Source of the DNA: Kineosporia sp. NBRC 101731
GTDB lineage: Bacteria > Actinomycetota > Actinomycetes > Actinomycetales > Kineosporiaceae
NCBI RefSeq assembly: GCF_030269305.1
Contig: NZ_BSTC01000016.1
Coordinates: 62,001-126,000, forward strand
Reading direction: 5' to 3'
DNA length: 64,000 bases
The notes under the pieces are model-generated. The model made no database searches. It was not told the origin of the DNA and was given only the letters and a program-made list of their open reading frames with translations. The position numbers and the translations under genes are program-made. Shown here in pieces: positions 27,792 to 36,918 of the stretch; the first letter of the stretch is position 1; every line of letters begins with the position of its first letter.

Positions 27792-28597
27792 CCGGCGGCC
27801 CTCGTATCGGTCACCGTGAAGCTTCCGGCGTTCGTGGTGTCAGTCCCCGCGTCAGTCAAGGTTTCTGTTTCCGTATCAGTCGGTGGGTCGGTCGTGCCCG
27901 CCGAATCGTTGCCCGCGACTTTCGCGGGCTGCACCGCGAGTGCCGACTCGGCGATCACCGCCGGGTCGAGCCACATCTCGGTCTGGTCTAGGGAGTTCGC
28001 GCGCAGAGTGTGCCCGACGATCTGCACCGTCACCACATCGGTGGCCGGGGCCGAGCCGCGCTGCTCGTACAGGAACGCCGCCTCGTAGGTCAGACCCGGC
28101 TGCAGCGGGTTCAGGGTGCCGCTGTCGGCGTAGTGAAGCAGCTGGTCGGCGCCGTGCCGATCGGTGCGGTCGTCGTCGTCCGCCGTGGTCAGGTCGAACT
28201 CCGGTTCGCTGACCAGACCGTCAACGCCGTTCACGGTGACAGCCTCCTGCGCGTAGAAGGGAGCCAGGCTCTTGTCGCTGGTGTTCTCGATGTCCGCGAC
28301 GATCGCCAGCCAGCGACTCCCATTCTCCATGGTCGAGACCCCGGGAAGTTCGTCCGCCCACACCAGACGCTTGATCGTGATGTCGAAGGGGGCCGCCGTC
28401 ATCGTGGTGCCGACCTTGATCGCGGTCGCTTCGTCACTGCCGTCCGCCTCTTCCAGTCCGCCGAACGCCGCGGTCACGCCGAGGATCAGGACGGTGACAC
28501 CGACGCCGAAGTTTCGCAGGGGCTGCTCGAGCAGGCGCTCGGCGACCCCGCTGCGTGCGGCCGACGGTTCCTCGGGGGGAACGGATGGTAGTGACAT
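27788..28597 (-). CDS. Single-pass membrane protein with DUF4352-like external domain
   Basis: First gene of the three-gene operon. A short cytoplasmic N-terminus and a membrane segment (about residues 30-47, FGVGVTVLILGVTAAFGG) precede a beta-rich domain (FDITIKRLVWADELPGVSTMENGSRWLAIVADIENTSDKSLAPF) whose pattern is that of DUF4352/telomeric-repeat-factor-like immunoglobulin-type folds. A Thr/Asp-rich tail (TDTETETLTDAGTDTTN) ends the protein. Its TGA overlaps the next ATG. A related external domain occurs in the second gene, so the operon encodes at least two similar surface domains. Ligand and function are unknown. Confidence 0.75.
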   Translation of the reverse strand: MSLPSVPPEEPSAARSGVAERLLEQPLRNFGVGVTVLILGVTAAFGGLEEADGSDEATAIKVGTTMTAAPFDITIKRLVWADELPGVSTMENGSRWLAIVADIENTSDKSLAPFYAQEAVTVNGVDGLVSEPEFDLTTADDDDRTDRHGADQLLHYADSGTLNPLQPGLTYEAAFLYEQRGSAPATDVVTVQIVGHTLRANSLDQTEMWLDPAVIAESALAVQPAKVAGNDSAGTTDPPTDTETETLTDAGTDTTNAGSFTVTDTRAAG

Positions 28598-28675
28598 CGG
28601 GACGGATTCTAGGGATATACCCCCGGTGTGGTGGGTGTTTCTTCTGCTTATGACCGCCCGGAGTAGCCTGGTTAC

Positions 28676-30118
28676 TTACGGTAAGGCCAGGTGTGCCGGG
28701 AGTGGCGGCAGCGCCAGCTCGCGGATGCTCGAAGGGTTCAGCCCCAGTGTCTTGACGGCTTTCACCAGACTCTCACGGGACTGTCGCTCGTAGAGCGCCT
28801 CCCCCGAATGCACAGGCTTCCCCAAGGCCTGCGAGATCCAGGCGGCGTCGCGTACGGTACCGGCCTGTTCTGCGTCCATCGCACCCGCGCCCGTCAGATT
28901 CGAGCTGAAGATGCCTGCGGCAGAGCGGGGCAGGAAGTCCTCGTAGACGATCGGCGTCGCGATCAGTGCCCCCGATCGCACCAGTTCAAGGGCCGAAAGG
29001 GGCGACCCGTGAACGCTTGCGTCCACGGGGTGACCGGGAGCGAAGCGGAAGTACCCCAGATCCTGGGCGAGCAGGCCCTCCTCGCTCGCGGGCATCCCTG
29101 CCCGCCAGACGCTCTCGGTGACCTGAGCGCGTTCGCCGTGATGTTCGTCCCTCATTTTCTGGTGGATCTGCGTGTCGAAACTCTCGATCAGATCCCGCCC
29201 GGCGGGGGTCAGGGCGATCGCCCGCTGCTCCACCTCTCCGAAACGCACCCGTAGGGTGCCGGCTCGTACCGAACCGTCCTCGAAGCGCATCGGCCGGGCC
29301 TCGTCGAGTGCCCGGAACGAGGTCTGGCGCAACAGTACGTCCGGGCCTCCCCAGCGCGGCGGACCCTGGATCGACGGGATCATGGTGACGCCCAGGGCGG
29401 TCATCCGGCGGTAGAGCTCATCGATGTCGAGCACCCGCGGTGTGAGGTGATTGACATGGGTGGTGGTGACACCGCCGATGTCGGCGGCCACGCTCGAGAC
29501 CCGCTCCAGGCGGCGGTACCAGGCGTGATCGACCGGCTCGGGGGAGAGCTCGAAGGCGGAGGCGGCCAGTTTCAGGAACTGCTCGGCCTGCTCGGTGGGC
29601 AGCTCGCCCTCGGCGGCCAGGGTGTCGGCGAGTGGCATCAGCTCCGGCGGGAACAGCTGCCGCCGGGCCAGGAACGCGGTCAGCTCCTCCTGCAGGCCGG
29701 ATCCGAAGAATCGCGGGTCGTCGGGCACCAGCACTGACGTGAACACCCGGAACGGGTTGAACTCCAGCTCGTCCGGATCGATCGGGCGGAAGGCCGTGGA
29801 GACCACCGGCACCGGGTCGGGCGCGGCCTCGCGCAGGTCGTAGAAGCCGACGGGATGCATGCCCATCGCCGCGAAGATGCGCCCCACCTGGTGCAGCTCG
29901 TCCGGCGTACCGACCCGGATCGCCCCGTGCCGTTCGGCCGTGACCCGTTCCACACCGCCCAGCTGCAGCGCGCTCGATCCCCTTGCGGCAATCACATCGC
30001 GGTTGACCTGCTGCGACACCTCGACCAGCGTGGTGTAGAGCGGCACCTCCTCGCCGTAGATCCGGGCCAGCCGGATAGCGAAGGCGGCTCGTACCTGGGC
30101 CGAGGTCATCGTGCGCAT
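28676..30118 (-). CDS. hglS: 2-oxoadipate dioxygenase/decarboxylase (HglS, YdcJ family)
   Basis: The YdcJ/DUF1338 family contains HglS, an Fe(II) enzyme turning 2-oxoadipate into D-2-hydroxyglutarate in bacterial lysine catabolism. The 480-residue product fits the family: SAQVRAAFAIRLARIYGEEVPLYTTLVEV at the start, RHGAIRVG with a candidate metal His near 64, TTTHVNHLTPRVLD, and the C-terminal YEDFLPRSAAGIFSSNL. I chose ATG 30118, which has GGAGG six bases upstream, over the earlier TTG 30148. It lies 36 bp after an aminoadipate-semialdehyde dehydrogenase-like gene, the enzyme that would feed this branch, which strengthens the call. Confidence 0.88.
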   Translation of the reverse strand: MRTMTSAQVRAAFAIRLARIYGEEVPLYTTLVEVSQQVNRDVIAARGSSALQLGGVERVTAERHGAIRVGTPDELHQVGRIFAAMGMHPVGFYDLREAAPDPVPVVSTAFRPIDPDELEFNPFRVFTSVLVPDDPRFFGSGLQEELTAFLARRQLFPPELMPLADTLAAEGELPTEQAEQFLKLAASAFELSPEPVDHAWYRRLERVSSVAADIGGVTTTHVNHLTPRVLDIDELYRRMTALGVTMIPSIQGPPRWGGPDVLLRQTSFRALDEARPMRFEDGSVRAGTLRVRFGEVEQRAIALTPAGRDLIESFDTQIHQKMRDEHHGERAQVTESVWRAGMPASEEGLLAQDLGYFRFAPGHPVDASVHGSPLSALELVRSGALIATPIVYEDFLPRSAAGIFSSNLTGAGAMDAEQAGTVRDAAWISQALGKPVHSGEALYERQSRESLVKAVKTLGLNPSSIRELALPPLPAHLALP

Positions 30119-30154
30119 GCCGGTCCTCCATAGTTCAACCTTCAACAAAGGCTA

Positions 30155-31687
30155 TTAGACGCTGAAGTCCACCCCCTGCGCCAGCGGCAGTTCGCCCGAG
30201 TAGTTGACGGTGTTCGTGGCCCGGCGCATGTAGGCCCGCCAGGCGTCCGACCCCGACTCCCGCCCGCCACCGGTCTCCTTCTCGCCACCGAAGGCCCCAC
30301 CGATCTCCGCGCCCGACGTGCCGATGTTCACGTTGACGATGCCGCAGTCCGAGCCCTCGGCCGAGGTGAACAGCTCGGCCTCGGCCTGGTCGCGGGTGAA
30401 CACCGACGACGAGAGCCCCTGCGGCACGGCGTTGTTCATGGCGATCGCGTCGGCGAAGTCGTCGTAGGGCAGCAGGTAGAGGATGGGCGCGAAGGTCTCG
30501 GTGTACACGATCGGGGTCTGCTCCGGCAGGCGCACCAGCGCCGGGCGCCGGTAATGGGCCTCCGGGGCCTGGTTCTGAAGTTCCCGGGTGCCGCCGGCGA
30601 TCACCGTTCCGCCCTGGTCCCGCGCGGTCTGCAGGGCATTCGACATGGCAGAGCTGGAGGACGCGTCGATCAAGGGCCCGACCAGGATCCCGTCGGTCGT
30701 CGGGTCGCCGACGGGAAGCCGTTCGTAGACCGCCGTCAGCCGGTCCGCGAGCTCATCGATGATGCTGTGGTGGGCGATCACCCGGCGCATCGTGGTGCAG
30801 CGCTGCCCGGCGGTACCGGCGGCGGAGAAGACGATTCCGCGCACGGCCAGGTCGAGATCGGCCGAGGGGGTGATCACCGCGGCGTTGTTCCCGCCGAGCT
30901 CCAGCAGGCTGCGCCCGAACCGCTGGGCCACCCGCGGCCCCACGTCGCGACCCATCCTGGTCGAGCCGGTGGCGCTGACCAGGGCGATGTCGGGATGCCC
31001 GGCCAGCTGTTCGCCGAGCTCACCGTCGCCGAGCACCAGCTGGGCAATGTCGTGCGGGTAGCCCTGCTCCTCGAGCGCCGTGCGCAGCAGCGCCTGCGCG
31101 GCCAGCGCGGTGAACGGCGTTTTCTCGGAGGGTTTCCAGATCACCGTGTCGCCGCAGACCAGAGCCAGCGCGGTGTTCCACGACCAGACCGCCACCGGGA
31201 AGTTGAACGCGCTGATCACCCCGACCACGCCCAGGGGGTGCCAGGTCTCGCTCAGCCGGTGCCCGGGCCGCTCCGAGGTCATGGTGCGGCCGTACAGCTG
31301 CCGTGACAGGCCCACCGCGAAGTCGCAGACATCGATCATCTCCTGCACCTCGCCGAGCGCCTCCGAGGTGATCTTGCCCGCCTCCAGACTCACCAGCGTG
31401 GCCAGATCGCTCTTGGCCGCGGTCAGCAACTCGCCGAACCGCTTGACCACGGCACCCCGCGCCGGCGCCGGAACCCGCCGCCACCGAAGGAAAGCCGCCC
31501 GCGAACGGGCAACGGCGTCCTCAATTTTGGGGCTCCACTCCACCCCGCCCATCGGCAGCCCGTTGACCGGGGAGAACACCGGCCGCGACCCACTCAGCGC
31601 GCCAGGCTCCACCCCGCAGCGCTCGGCGGCGGTGCGGGCCCGCAGGGTCAGGGTCTCGGCCCCGGGAATGCGGTTGCTGGTCGTCAT
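30155..31687 (-). CDS. amaB: Aldehyde dehydrogenase, L-aminoadipate-semialdehyde type
   Basis: A 510-residue NAD(P)-dependent aldehyde dehydrogenase. Seen: GVISAFNFPVAVWSWNTALALVCGDTVIWKPSEKTP, the conserved Glu in LLELGGNNAAVI, and the catalytic Cys in GTAGQRCTTMRR. NVNIGTSGAEIGGAFGGEKETGGGRESGSDAWRAYMRRAT is typical of the ALDH7/AmaB group that oxidises 2-aminoadipate 6-semialdehyde to 2-aminoadipate. Neighbours fit: an FAD oxidase upstream that could make the semialdehyde from pipecolate and HglS downstream that could consume 2-oxoadipate. The symbol follows the Pseudomonas gene and is an inference from family and context. Confidence 0.85.
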   Translation of the reverse strand: MTTSNRIPGAETLTLRARTAAERCGVEPGALSGSRPVFSPVNGLPMGGVEWSPKIEDAVARSRAAFLRWRRVPAPARGAVVKRFGELLTAAKSDLATLVSLEAGKITSEALGEVQEMIDVCDFAVGLSRQLYGRTMTSERPGHRLSETWHPLGVVGVISAFNFPVAVWSWNTALALVCGDTVIWKPSEKTPFTALAAQALLRTALEEQGYPHDIAQLVLGDGELGEQLAGHPDIALVSATGSTRMGRDVGPRVAQRFGRSLLELGGNNAAVITPSADLDLAVRGIVFSAAGTAGQRCTTMRRVIAHHSIIDELADRLTAVYERLPVGDPTTDGILVGPLIDASSSSAMSNALQTARDQGGTVIAGGTRELQNQAPEAHYRRPALVRLPEQTPIVYTETFAPILYLLPYDDFADAIAMNNAVPQGLSSSVFTRDQAEAELFTSAEGSDCGIVNVNIGTSGAEIGGAFGGEKETGGGRESGSDAWRAYMRRATNTVNYSGELPLAQGVDFSV

Positions 31688-31722
31688 GTCGCCCCTTCGT
31701 CGTCGACGTACCTACTTCGTTC

Positions 31723-31758
31723 GTGATCATGCAAAATCTCCCCGGAGTTCTAGAACTC
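31723..31758 (+). repeat. Dispersed 36-bp element, copy 4
   Basis: GTGATCATGCAAAA, a C-rich spacer and the perfect palindrome GAGTTCTAGAACTC (31745-31758). It differs from copy 1 at a single base, about 19 kb away. It fills half of the 72-bp gap between the FAD oxidase and the aldehyde dehydrogenase, starting one base after the oxidase stop codon on the other strand. Confidence 0.85.
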
Positions 31759-31759
31759 C

Positions 31760-32941
31760 TCAGATCACGTTGTGCTCGGGGCGTAGTTGCTCATGGGTGA
31801 AACGCTCTGCCGACAGTCCGCTTACATCGATGGACGGAGTCACGCCGAGGTAGAGGTCGCGCATCACCTCACCCGCCGCCGGGCCCATCAGGAAGCCGTG
31901 CCCGGAGAAACCGGTGCAGTAGAGGAAGCGGGACAGGCCCGGGGCCTCACCGATCAGGGCGTTGTGGTCGGGCGTCATCTCGTAGAGCCCGGCCCAGCCC
32001 CGCCGGATGCCCACCGATCCCAGGCTGGGCACCCGCACGGCCATCGCCGAGGCCAGGTCGTCCAGCCAGTCCTGCGTCGGGCTCTGGTCGAAGCCCCAGG
32101 TGTCCTCCTTCTCCGTACCACCGAGCAGCAGCCCCGGCCCTTCCCGGTGGAAGTAGAACGACGTGCCGAAGTCGATGGTGAAGGGAAGGTCGGGCGGAAG
32201 GTCCGCAACCGGTGTGGTGACGGCGATCTGGCGGCGCAGCGGACGCACCGGAAGGTCCACACCCGCCCAGTCGGCGATGCGGCCCGACCAGGCCCCGGCG
32301 GCGCAGATCACGGTGTTCGTGCGGATGCGCCCGGCCGGGCTGAGTACGGCCTGGATCTCGCCGCCCTCGGTGAAGACCCCCGTGGCCGGGGTGCCGGTGA
32401 GGATCGTGACACCGAGTTTCCTGGCTGCGCCGGTGTATCCGGCCACGACCGACTCCGGCGTGCAGTGCCCGGCATCGGGGGAGAAGAGCGCACCCCGCAG
32501 ACCCTCCGGGCTGATCGGTGGAGACAGGCGCCGGGCCTCCTCGACATCGATCATCCGGCTGGGCACGCCGAGCGCGTTCTGCAGTTCCACCCCGGCCTCG
32601 AACGCGGCCAGGTCGGCGTCGTTGTCGAGAAGGAACAGGTAGCCACTGATGTCGAGGTCGATGTCCTGGCCGAAGTCCTGCCCGAACCGCCGGAGGGTCT
32701 CCAGTCCCCGCAACCCGAGCCGGATGTTCACCTCGTCCGAGAACAGGGCCCGCACCCCGCCGGCCGCCTTCCCGGTGGAGCCGCTGCCCAGCTGACCGCT
32801 CTCGAGCAGAACCACGTTCTCCACCCCGGCGGCCGCGAGATGGTAGGCCGTGCTCAGCCCCATCACCCCACCCCCGATCACGACCACGTCGGCCTGGGCG
32901 GGGGGAACGGGACGCGGCGCGCGTGACGACGTGGTGGCCAT
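31760..32941 (-). CDS. FAD-dependent amine/amino-acid oxidase (DAO family, AmaA-like)
   Basis: A 393-residue DAO-family flavoprotein. The Rossmann motif is VVVIGGGVMGLSTAYHLAAAGVENVVLLES. STGKAAGGVRALFSDEVNIRLG, VICAAGAWSGRIADWAGVDLPVRPLRRQI and the C-terminal CTGFSGHGFLMGPAAGEVM are typical of the sarcosine oxidase/proline dehydrogenase group. In Pseudomonas the related AmaA oxidises L-pipecolate, and its product is handled by AmaB; the gene here precedes an AmaB-like gene and HglS. Pipecolate oxidase is therefore my preferred reading, but sarcosine- or proline-type substrates cannot be excluded. Divergent from the GGDEF gene across 147 bp. Confidence 0.8.
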   Translation of the reverse strand: MATTSSRAPRPVPPAQADVVVIGGGVMGLSTAYHLAAAGVENVVLLESGQLGSGSTGKAAGGVRALFSDEVNIRLGLRGLETLRRFGQDFGQDIDLDISGYLFLLDNDADLAAFEAGVELQNALGVPSRMIDVEEARRLSPPISPEGLRGALFSPDAGHCTPESVVAGYTGAARKLGVTILTGTPATGVFTEGGEIQAVLSPAGRIRTNTVICAAGAWSGRIADWAGVDLPVRPLRRQIAVTTPVADLPPDLPFTIDFGTSFYFHREGPGLLLGGTEKEDTWGFDQSPTQDWLDDLASAMAVRVPSLGSVGIRRGWAGLYEMTPDHNALIGEAPGLSRFLYCTGFSGHGFLMGPAAGEVMRDLYLGVTPSIDVSGLSAERFTHEQLRPEHNVI

Positions 32942-33088
32942 GCGTCATGGTACGAAAGGCGTCAATGGGTACTTCACGCTGCGTGGCCCGGGCCTGATCC
33001 GACCGGGTGAGCTGCCCGCCGGCGCTCAGGACCGGCCTGCTGCACCCCGATTCCCCAGGGAACGACAACGACAGGACTCCAGGGGGAC

Positions 33089-35665
33089 GTGGTGCCGACG
33101 CTGGCCGTTCGTTCCCTGACGCTGATCGCGACCGCCCTGGTGGCCGCGGTGCTGGGCTGGGCCGGGCTCGACCCGCTGTACGACCCGGAGGCGGGCGAAC
33201 CGGTCTGGTGGCCCCTGTCCGGCTTCGGCGCGGTGCTGCTGGTCTTCGGCTCCCGCTCGCTGTGGCCCTGGATGGTGGGAGGTCTCGCGGCCGGTGCGAC
33301 GCCGGTCGTGCTGCTCTACGAGCTGAACACGGTCAATGTCGCCGGGCTGGTCGCGGGTCTGTGCGAGACCCTGATGATCGCCCTGCTGCTGCGCCGTGCC
33401 CGTCCCCGCAGCGCCCAGGACGAGTCGCTGATGGACACGGTGCGCGTGCTCGCCTGCGTGCTCGCCGGAAGTGCCGTCGCCTCGGTGGTGTTCGCCGTGA
33501 TCGGGTCGAGCGGCGACCGCACGATCATGAGCCTGTGGTCCGAGTTCGCCCGCAATCACCTGCTCGGCCTGATGGTCGTCTCACCCTGTCTGGCGGTGAG
33601 CGTCAGCCGCGAGGAACTGCTCGTGCTGCTGCGCAACCGGCGGGCGAATCTGGAATGGCTGGCCCAGATCGCGGTGACGGCGGCCGCCGCGGCTCTGGTC
33701 TTCCTCACCCATCAGCACCTGGTCGGCGCGACGATCCTGGTGCTCCCGCTGCTCTGGTGCTCGCTGCGCCTCGGGCCCTTGCGGACGATGGCAGCTCTGG
33801 TGCTGGTCGTCACGACGGCCGGGATCGGTACGGGTCACGGACCGGCGCAGATCGCGGCGCGGGAATCGGGGACGGAGGGGTTCATGGCCCTTCAGCTGTC
33901 GCTGGGGGTGCTGTGCCTGACCGCGATGGTGACCTCCATGGCCGCGCGTCTGCGGGAACGGACCATGCAGCTGGTGCACGAGCGCACGGGCGACCTGAAC
34001 AAGGCCGAGCAGATCGCGGGGATCGGCTCGGCCCGCTGGAACCCCATCACCGGCCGCACCACCTGGAGCGAGGGACTGCACCTGCTGCTCGGCACCGATC
34101 CGCAACAGGTGCGGCCGAGCCCCGAGGAGTACCTGACCCACATTCATCCCGACGACCTCGAGCGGGTCACCGTCGACGTCGGGGAACTGGCGCAACGGGG
34201 CGAGGCCACGACGCTGGAGTACCGGATCGTGCGGACCGACCGCGAGGTGCGCGACGTGGTGCTGCGCTCGCTGGCCGAACGCCGGCCCGGCGGCAACGTG
34301 AGTGACGTGTTCACCATCGTCCAGGACGTCACCCAGGCCCGGGCGGCCGACGCCGCGCTGAAACGGGTGCACGACGAACTGACCGCGGTGCTGAACGCGG
34401 TCACCGGCACGGCGATCATGGGGACGAGTGGCCCGCACGGCATCATCTCGTTCTTCAACGTCGGTGCGGAGAACCTGTTCGGCTACCGCGCGGACGAGGT
34501 GATCGGGACGATGGACGCCTGGGGAGTGCACGCCCCGGGAGACCTGGATCGCCGGGACGGAACCGGTGCCGATCAGCGGGAGCTGATCATGGAGGCGCTC
34601 GCGCGGGACGGTACCTACAGCGGGCAGCACACCTTCCTGCGCCAGGACGGATCCACTTTCCCCGGTCATCTCACCATCACCGTCCAGCGTCTGTCCGACG
34701 GCACGCCCAGGGGTTTCATCGGTGCGATCACCGACCTGACCTCGGTGCTGAACGCCCGGGAGAACCTGGCCGAGAGCGAGAACCGGTTCCGGCTGGCCTT
34801 CGACACCTCCCCGATGGGCATGGCGATCGTCTCGCTGTCGGCCGCCGATCCCGGTCGCTTCCTGCGGGTCAACGAGGCCCTGTGCGAATTCGCCGGGGTG
34901 AGCGCGGAGTACCTGCTCGCGTCCGGCATTGGCGACTTCCTGCGGGACGACGAGCACTGGGAGGAGTCGATGGCGAACCTGACCGACATGATGACCGGTC
35001 GTCGCGACACCCTGGTCGTCGAGCGCCGCCTGCGCCGCCCGGCCGGTGGCCATCACTGGGGCCGGCTCTCGGTGTCGGCCGTGCGCCCCGACGGTGACCG
35101 CGACGCGTACCTGATCGTGCTGGTCGAAGACATCACCGCCCGGATGGAACTCACCGAGCAGCTCCAGCACGAGGCCGCCCACGACTCCCTGACCGGCCTG
35201 CCGAACCGCCTGCACCTGCATCGTCAGCTGGACCGGGAACTGCGCGAGCGGCGCACGGGCTACGTGGCGATGCTCTACCTGGACCTGGACGGGTTCAAGG
35301 CGGTGAACGATTCCCAGGGCCACGGGGCCGGTGACGAACTGCTGATGCAGGTGGCCGATCGGATCGCGGCCTCGGTGCGTTCGAGCGACGTGGTGGCGCG
35401 GCTGGGTGGTGACGAGTTCGCCGTGCTCTGCGCGGGCGTGCCCGACATCGAGACCGCCATGCGCATCGGCCGCAGCGTGCTCGCCGCCATCTCCCGCGAG
35501 TTCGACCTCAGCGAGACCCGGGCCCGCGTCGGCGCGAGTATCGGGGTGGCCGTCGCCGTCGACGGGGACACCGGCCCCGAACTGCTGCATGCCGCCGACC
35601 AGGCGATGTACGAGGCCAAGCGGGCCGGTAAGGGAACGGTGCTGTTCAACGAGCGGGCCCGGTGA
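33089..35665 (+). CDS. Diguanylate cyclase with MASE1-like sensor and PAS domains
   Basis: An 858-residue signalling protein. Residues 1 to about 290 hold about eight membrane segments of MASE1 type (WWPLSGFGAVLLVFGSRSLWPWMVGG; GATILVLPLLWCSLRLGPLRTMAALVLVV). Three PAS-like modules follow (about 305-425, 425-555, 565-690). The C-terminal GGDEF domain (about 695-855) has an intact RLGGDEFAVLC active site and an RSSD inhibitory I-site five residues before it, so it is predicted to make c-di-GMP and be feedback-inhibited. No EAL domain is present. The 5' end (GTG 33089) may be a few codons off. The C-terminal end overlaps nothing; an unrelated enzyme gene follows. Confidence 0.92.
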   Translation: MVPTLAVRSLTLIATALVAAVLGWAGLDPLYDPEAGEPVWWPLSGFGAVLLVFGSRSLWPWMVGGLAAGATPVVLLYELNTVNVAGLVAGLCETLMIALLLRRARPRSAQDESLMDTVRVLACVLAGSAVASVVFAVIGSSGDRTIMSLWSEFARNHLLGLMVVSPCLAVSVSREELLVLLRNRRANLEWLAQIAVTAAAAALVFLTHQHLVGATILVLPLLWCSLRLGPLRTMAALVLVVTTAGIGTGHGPAQIAARESGTEGFMALQLSLGVLCLTAMVTSMAARLRERTMQLVHERTGDLNKAEQIAGIGSARWNPITGRTTWSEGLHLLLGTDPQQVRPSPEEYLTHIHPDDLERVTVDVGELAQRGEATTLEYRIVRTDREVRDVVLRSLAERRPGGNVSDVFTIVQDVTQARAADAALKRVHDELTAVLNAVTGTAIMGTSGPHGIISFFNVGAENLFGYRADEVIGTMDAWGVHAPGDLDRRDGTGADQRELIMEALARDGTYSGQHTFLRQDGSTFPGHLTITVQRLSDGTPRGFIGAITDLTSVLNARENLAESENRFRLAFDTSPMGMAIVSLSAADPGRFLRVNEALCEFAGVSAEYLLASGIGDFLRDDEHWEESMANLTDMMTGRRDTLVVERRLRRPAGGHHWGRLSVSAVRPDGDRDAYLIVLVEDITARMELTEQLQHEAAHDSLTGLPNRLHLHRQLDRELRERRTGYVAMLYLDLDGFKAVNDSQGHGAGDELLMQVADRIAASVRSSDVVARLGGDEFAVLCAGVPDIETAMRIGRSVLAAISREFDLSETRARVGASIGVAVAVDGDTGPELLHAADQAMYEAKRAGKGTVLFNERAR

Positions 35666-35727
35666 TCGCTGTTGACCGGCCGGTTCGGCGTGTTCGGCGC
35701 GCGATGCCGGGGTGGAGGGGGCACGGT

Positions 35728-36489
35728 GTGCGCATGAAGGACTCACTTGCCGCCCGCGCCGAGACGCTGGGCACCCTGCACGCCCGTCGCCCCCTGGTAC
35801 TGCCCACCGTGTGGGACGTCTGGTCGGCCCGCACCGCGGTGGCCGCCGGCTTCGAGGCGCTCACCATCGGCAGCCATCCCCTGGCCGACTCCCGCGGCGC
35901 GGCCGACCAGGAGGGGCAGACCTTCGCCGAGGTCATCGACGCGGTCCGCCCGATCATCGCCGCCGTCGAGGTACCGGTCTCGGTCGACCTGGAGTCCGGC
36001 TACGGCCAGAGCCCCGAAGCTCTCATCGAGGGCCTGCTCGACGCCGGGGGAGTGGGCCTGAACGTCGAGGACACCGTGCATTCCGAGGGTGGGCGCGTGC
36101 GCACCACCCAGGAGCACGCCGACTACATCGCCGGCCTGCGCGCGGCCGCCGACAAGGCCGGCGTCAGCGTGTGGATCAACGGCCGCACCGACCTGTTCGC
36201 CCACGCCACCGACCACGCCGCGGTGGCCGACGAGGCGATCGTGCGCATGAAGGCGCTCGTCGAGGCCGGTGCCGACAGCGTCTACCCGGTGAAGATCCAG
36301 GACAACGACGAGCTGCTCACCGCTGTCGTGCAGGCCATTTCGGTGCCGGTCAACTCCACGGCCCACCCGGTCAAGCATGACCTGGCCCGCTTCGCCCGCC
36401 TGGGCGTCGGGCGCATCACCTACGGCCCGCTGCTGCAGTCGGCCCTGACCGACTCGATGACGGCCATGATCGGCCCCTGGCGAGGCTGA
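35728..36489 (+). CDS. Isocitrate lyase/phosphoenolpyruvate mutase family protein
   Basis: A 253-residue TIM-barrel enzyme. It shows LVLPTVWDVWSARTAVAAGFEALTIGSHPLADS, the metal-binding VPVSVDLESGYGQSPEAL, GVGLNVEDTVHSEGGRVRT and VWINGRTDLFA of the PEP mutase/isocitrate lyase superfamily. The conserved active-site Cys of lyases (KKCGH) is not seen, so the reaction is not isocitrate cleavage; C-C or P-C bond chemistry on a small oxoacid is typical of relatives. GTG 35728 has GGAGG nine bases upstream and was chosen over the ATG at 35734. A 15-bp stem terminator follows. Confidence 0.85.
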   Translation: MRMKDSLAARAETLGTLHARRPLVLPTVWDVWSARTAVAAGFEALTIGSHPLADSRGAADQEGQTFAEVIDAVRPIIAAVEVPVSVDLESGYGQSPEALIEGLLDAGGVGLNVEDTVHSEGGRVRTTQEHADYIAGLRAAADKAGVSVWINGRTDLFAHATDHAAVADEAIVRMKALVEAGADSVYPVKIQDNDELLTAVVQAISVPVNSTAHPVKHDLARFARLGVGRITYGPLLQSALTDSMTAMIGPWRG

Positions 36490-36497
36490 CGGTCACT

Positions 36498-36536
36498 GGG
36501 GAAGATCCGTGCGGGTAGAGCGCACGGATCTTCCCC
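36498..36536 (+). terminator. Terminator after the PEP mutase-family gene
   Basis: A perfect 15-bp stem (GGGGAAGATCCGTGC, 36498-36512, with its complement at 36522-36536) closes a nine-base loop, nine bases after the stop codon. A separate perfect 14-bp palindrome, TTTGGGGCCCCAAA, follows at 36546-36559. Confidence 0.8.
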
Positions 36537-36566
36537 GGTCCGGGTTTTGGGGCCCCAAACGACGAA

Positions 36567-36587
36567 AGGGACCCTGGATGGGTCCCT
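36567..36587 (-). terminator. Terminator after tRNA-Asn
   Basis: AGGGACCC and GGGTCCCT form a perfect 8-bp stem with a five-base loop. On the tRNA strand it is followed by TTTCG, 14 bases downstream of the tRNA 3' end. Confidence 0.75.
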
Positions 36588-36600
36588 CTTGTCAGTGAAG

Positions 36601-36673
36601 CTCCCCCCACTGGACTTGAACCAGTAACCCTGCGATTAACAGTCGCATGCTCTGCCAATTGAGCTAGGGGGGA
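36601..36673 (-). tRNA. tRNA-Asn (anticodon GTT)
   Basis: On the minus strand the 73-base sequence folds as a cloverleaf. The acceptor stem is TCCCCCC with GGGGGGA plus discriminator G; the D arm starts GCTCAATTGGCAGAGC. The anticodon arm GCGACTGTTAATCGC gives GTT, and the T arm is CTGGTTCAAGTCCAG. The 3' CCA is not encoded, as is common in actinobacteria. Confidence 0.95.
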
Positions 36674-36918
36674 TCGTTCTTGCCGGTGTTCCCTCCGGCG
36701 ATGAAAACTCTACCAAACCCCAGAGGGTGCTGCTGACCAATCCCCGGTGGGCGTGGCGGACCGAGGACTGGGACCTCGCTCACAAGACCGGCACAGGCGG
36801 TTCACAGCTTCACAGGGAACTGCCAGGAGGGGCCAAGGTGGGGCACAGGTGGCGGGTCGAGCTTCGGGATGATGGCGCCGCCCATGCCGGGAGCGGCCCG
36901 GATCGAGGGGATCGCATC

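Noticed and set aside
33007-34305. Long alternative ORF over the GGDEF gene
   Set aside because: It is an Arg/Gly/Ala-rich shadow frame of a gene with clear MASE1, PAS and GGDEF domains.
36727-36918. Upstream extension of the secreted protein
   Set aside because: A signal peptide begins at ATG 36919 with a good ribosome site; the extra 64 residues would hide it.
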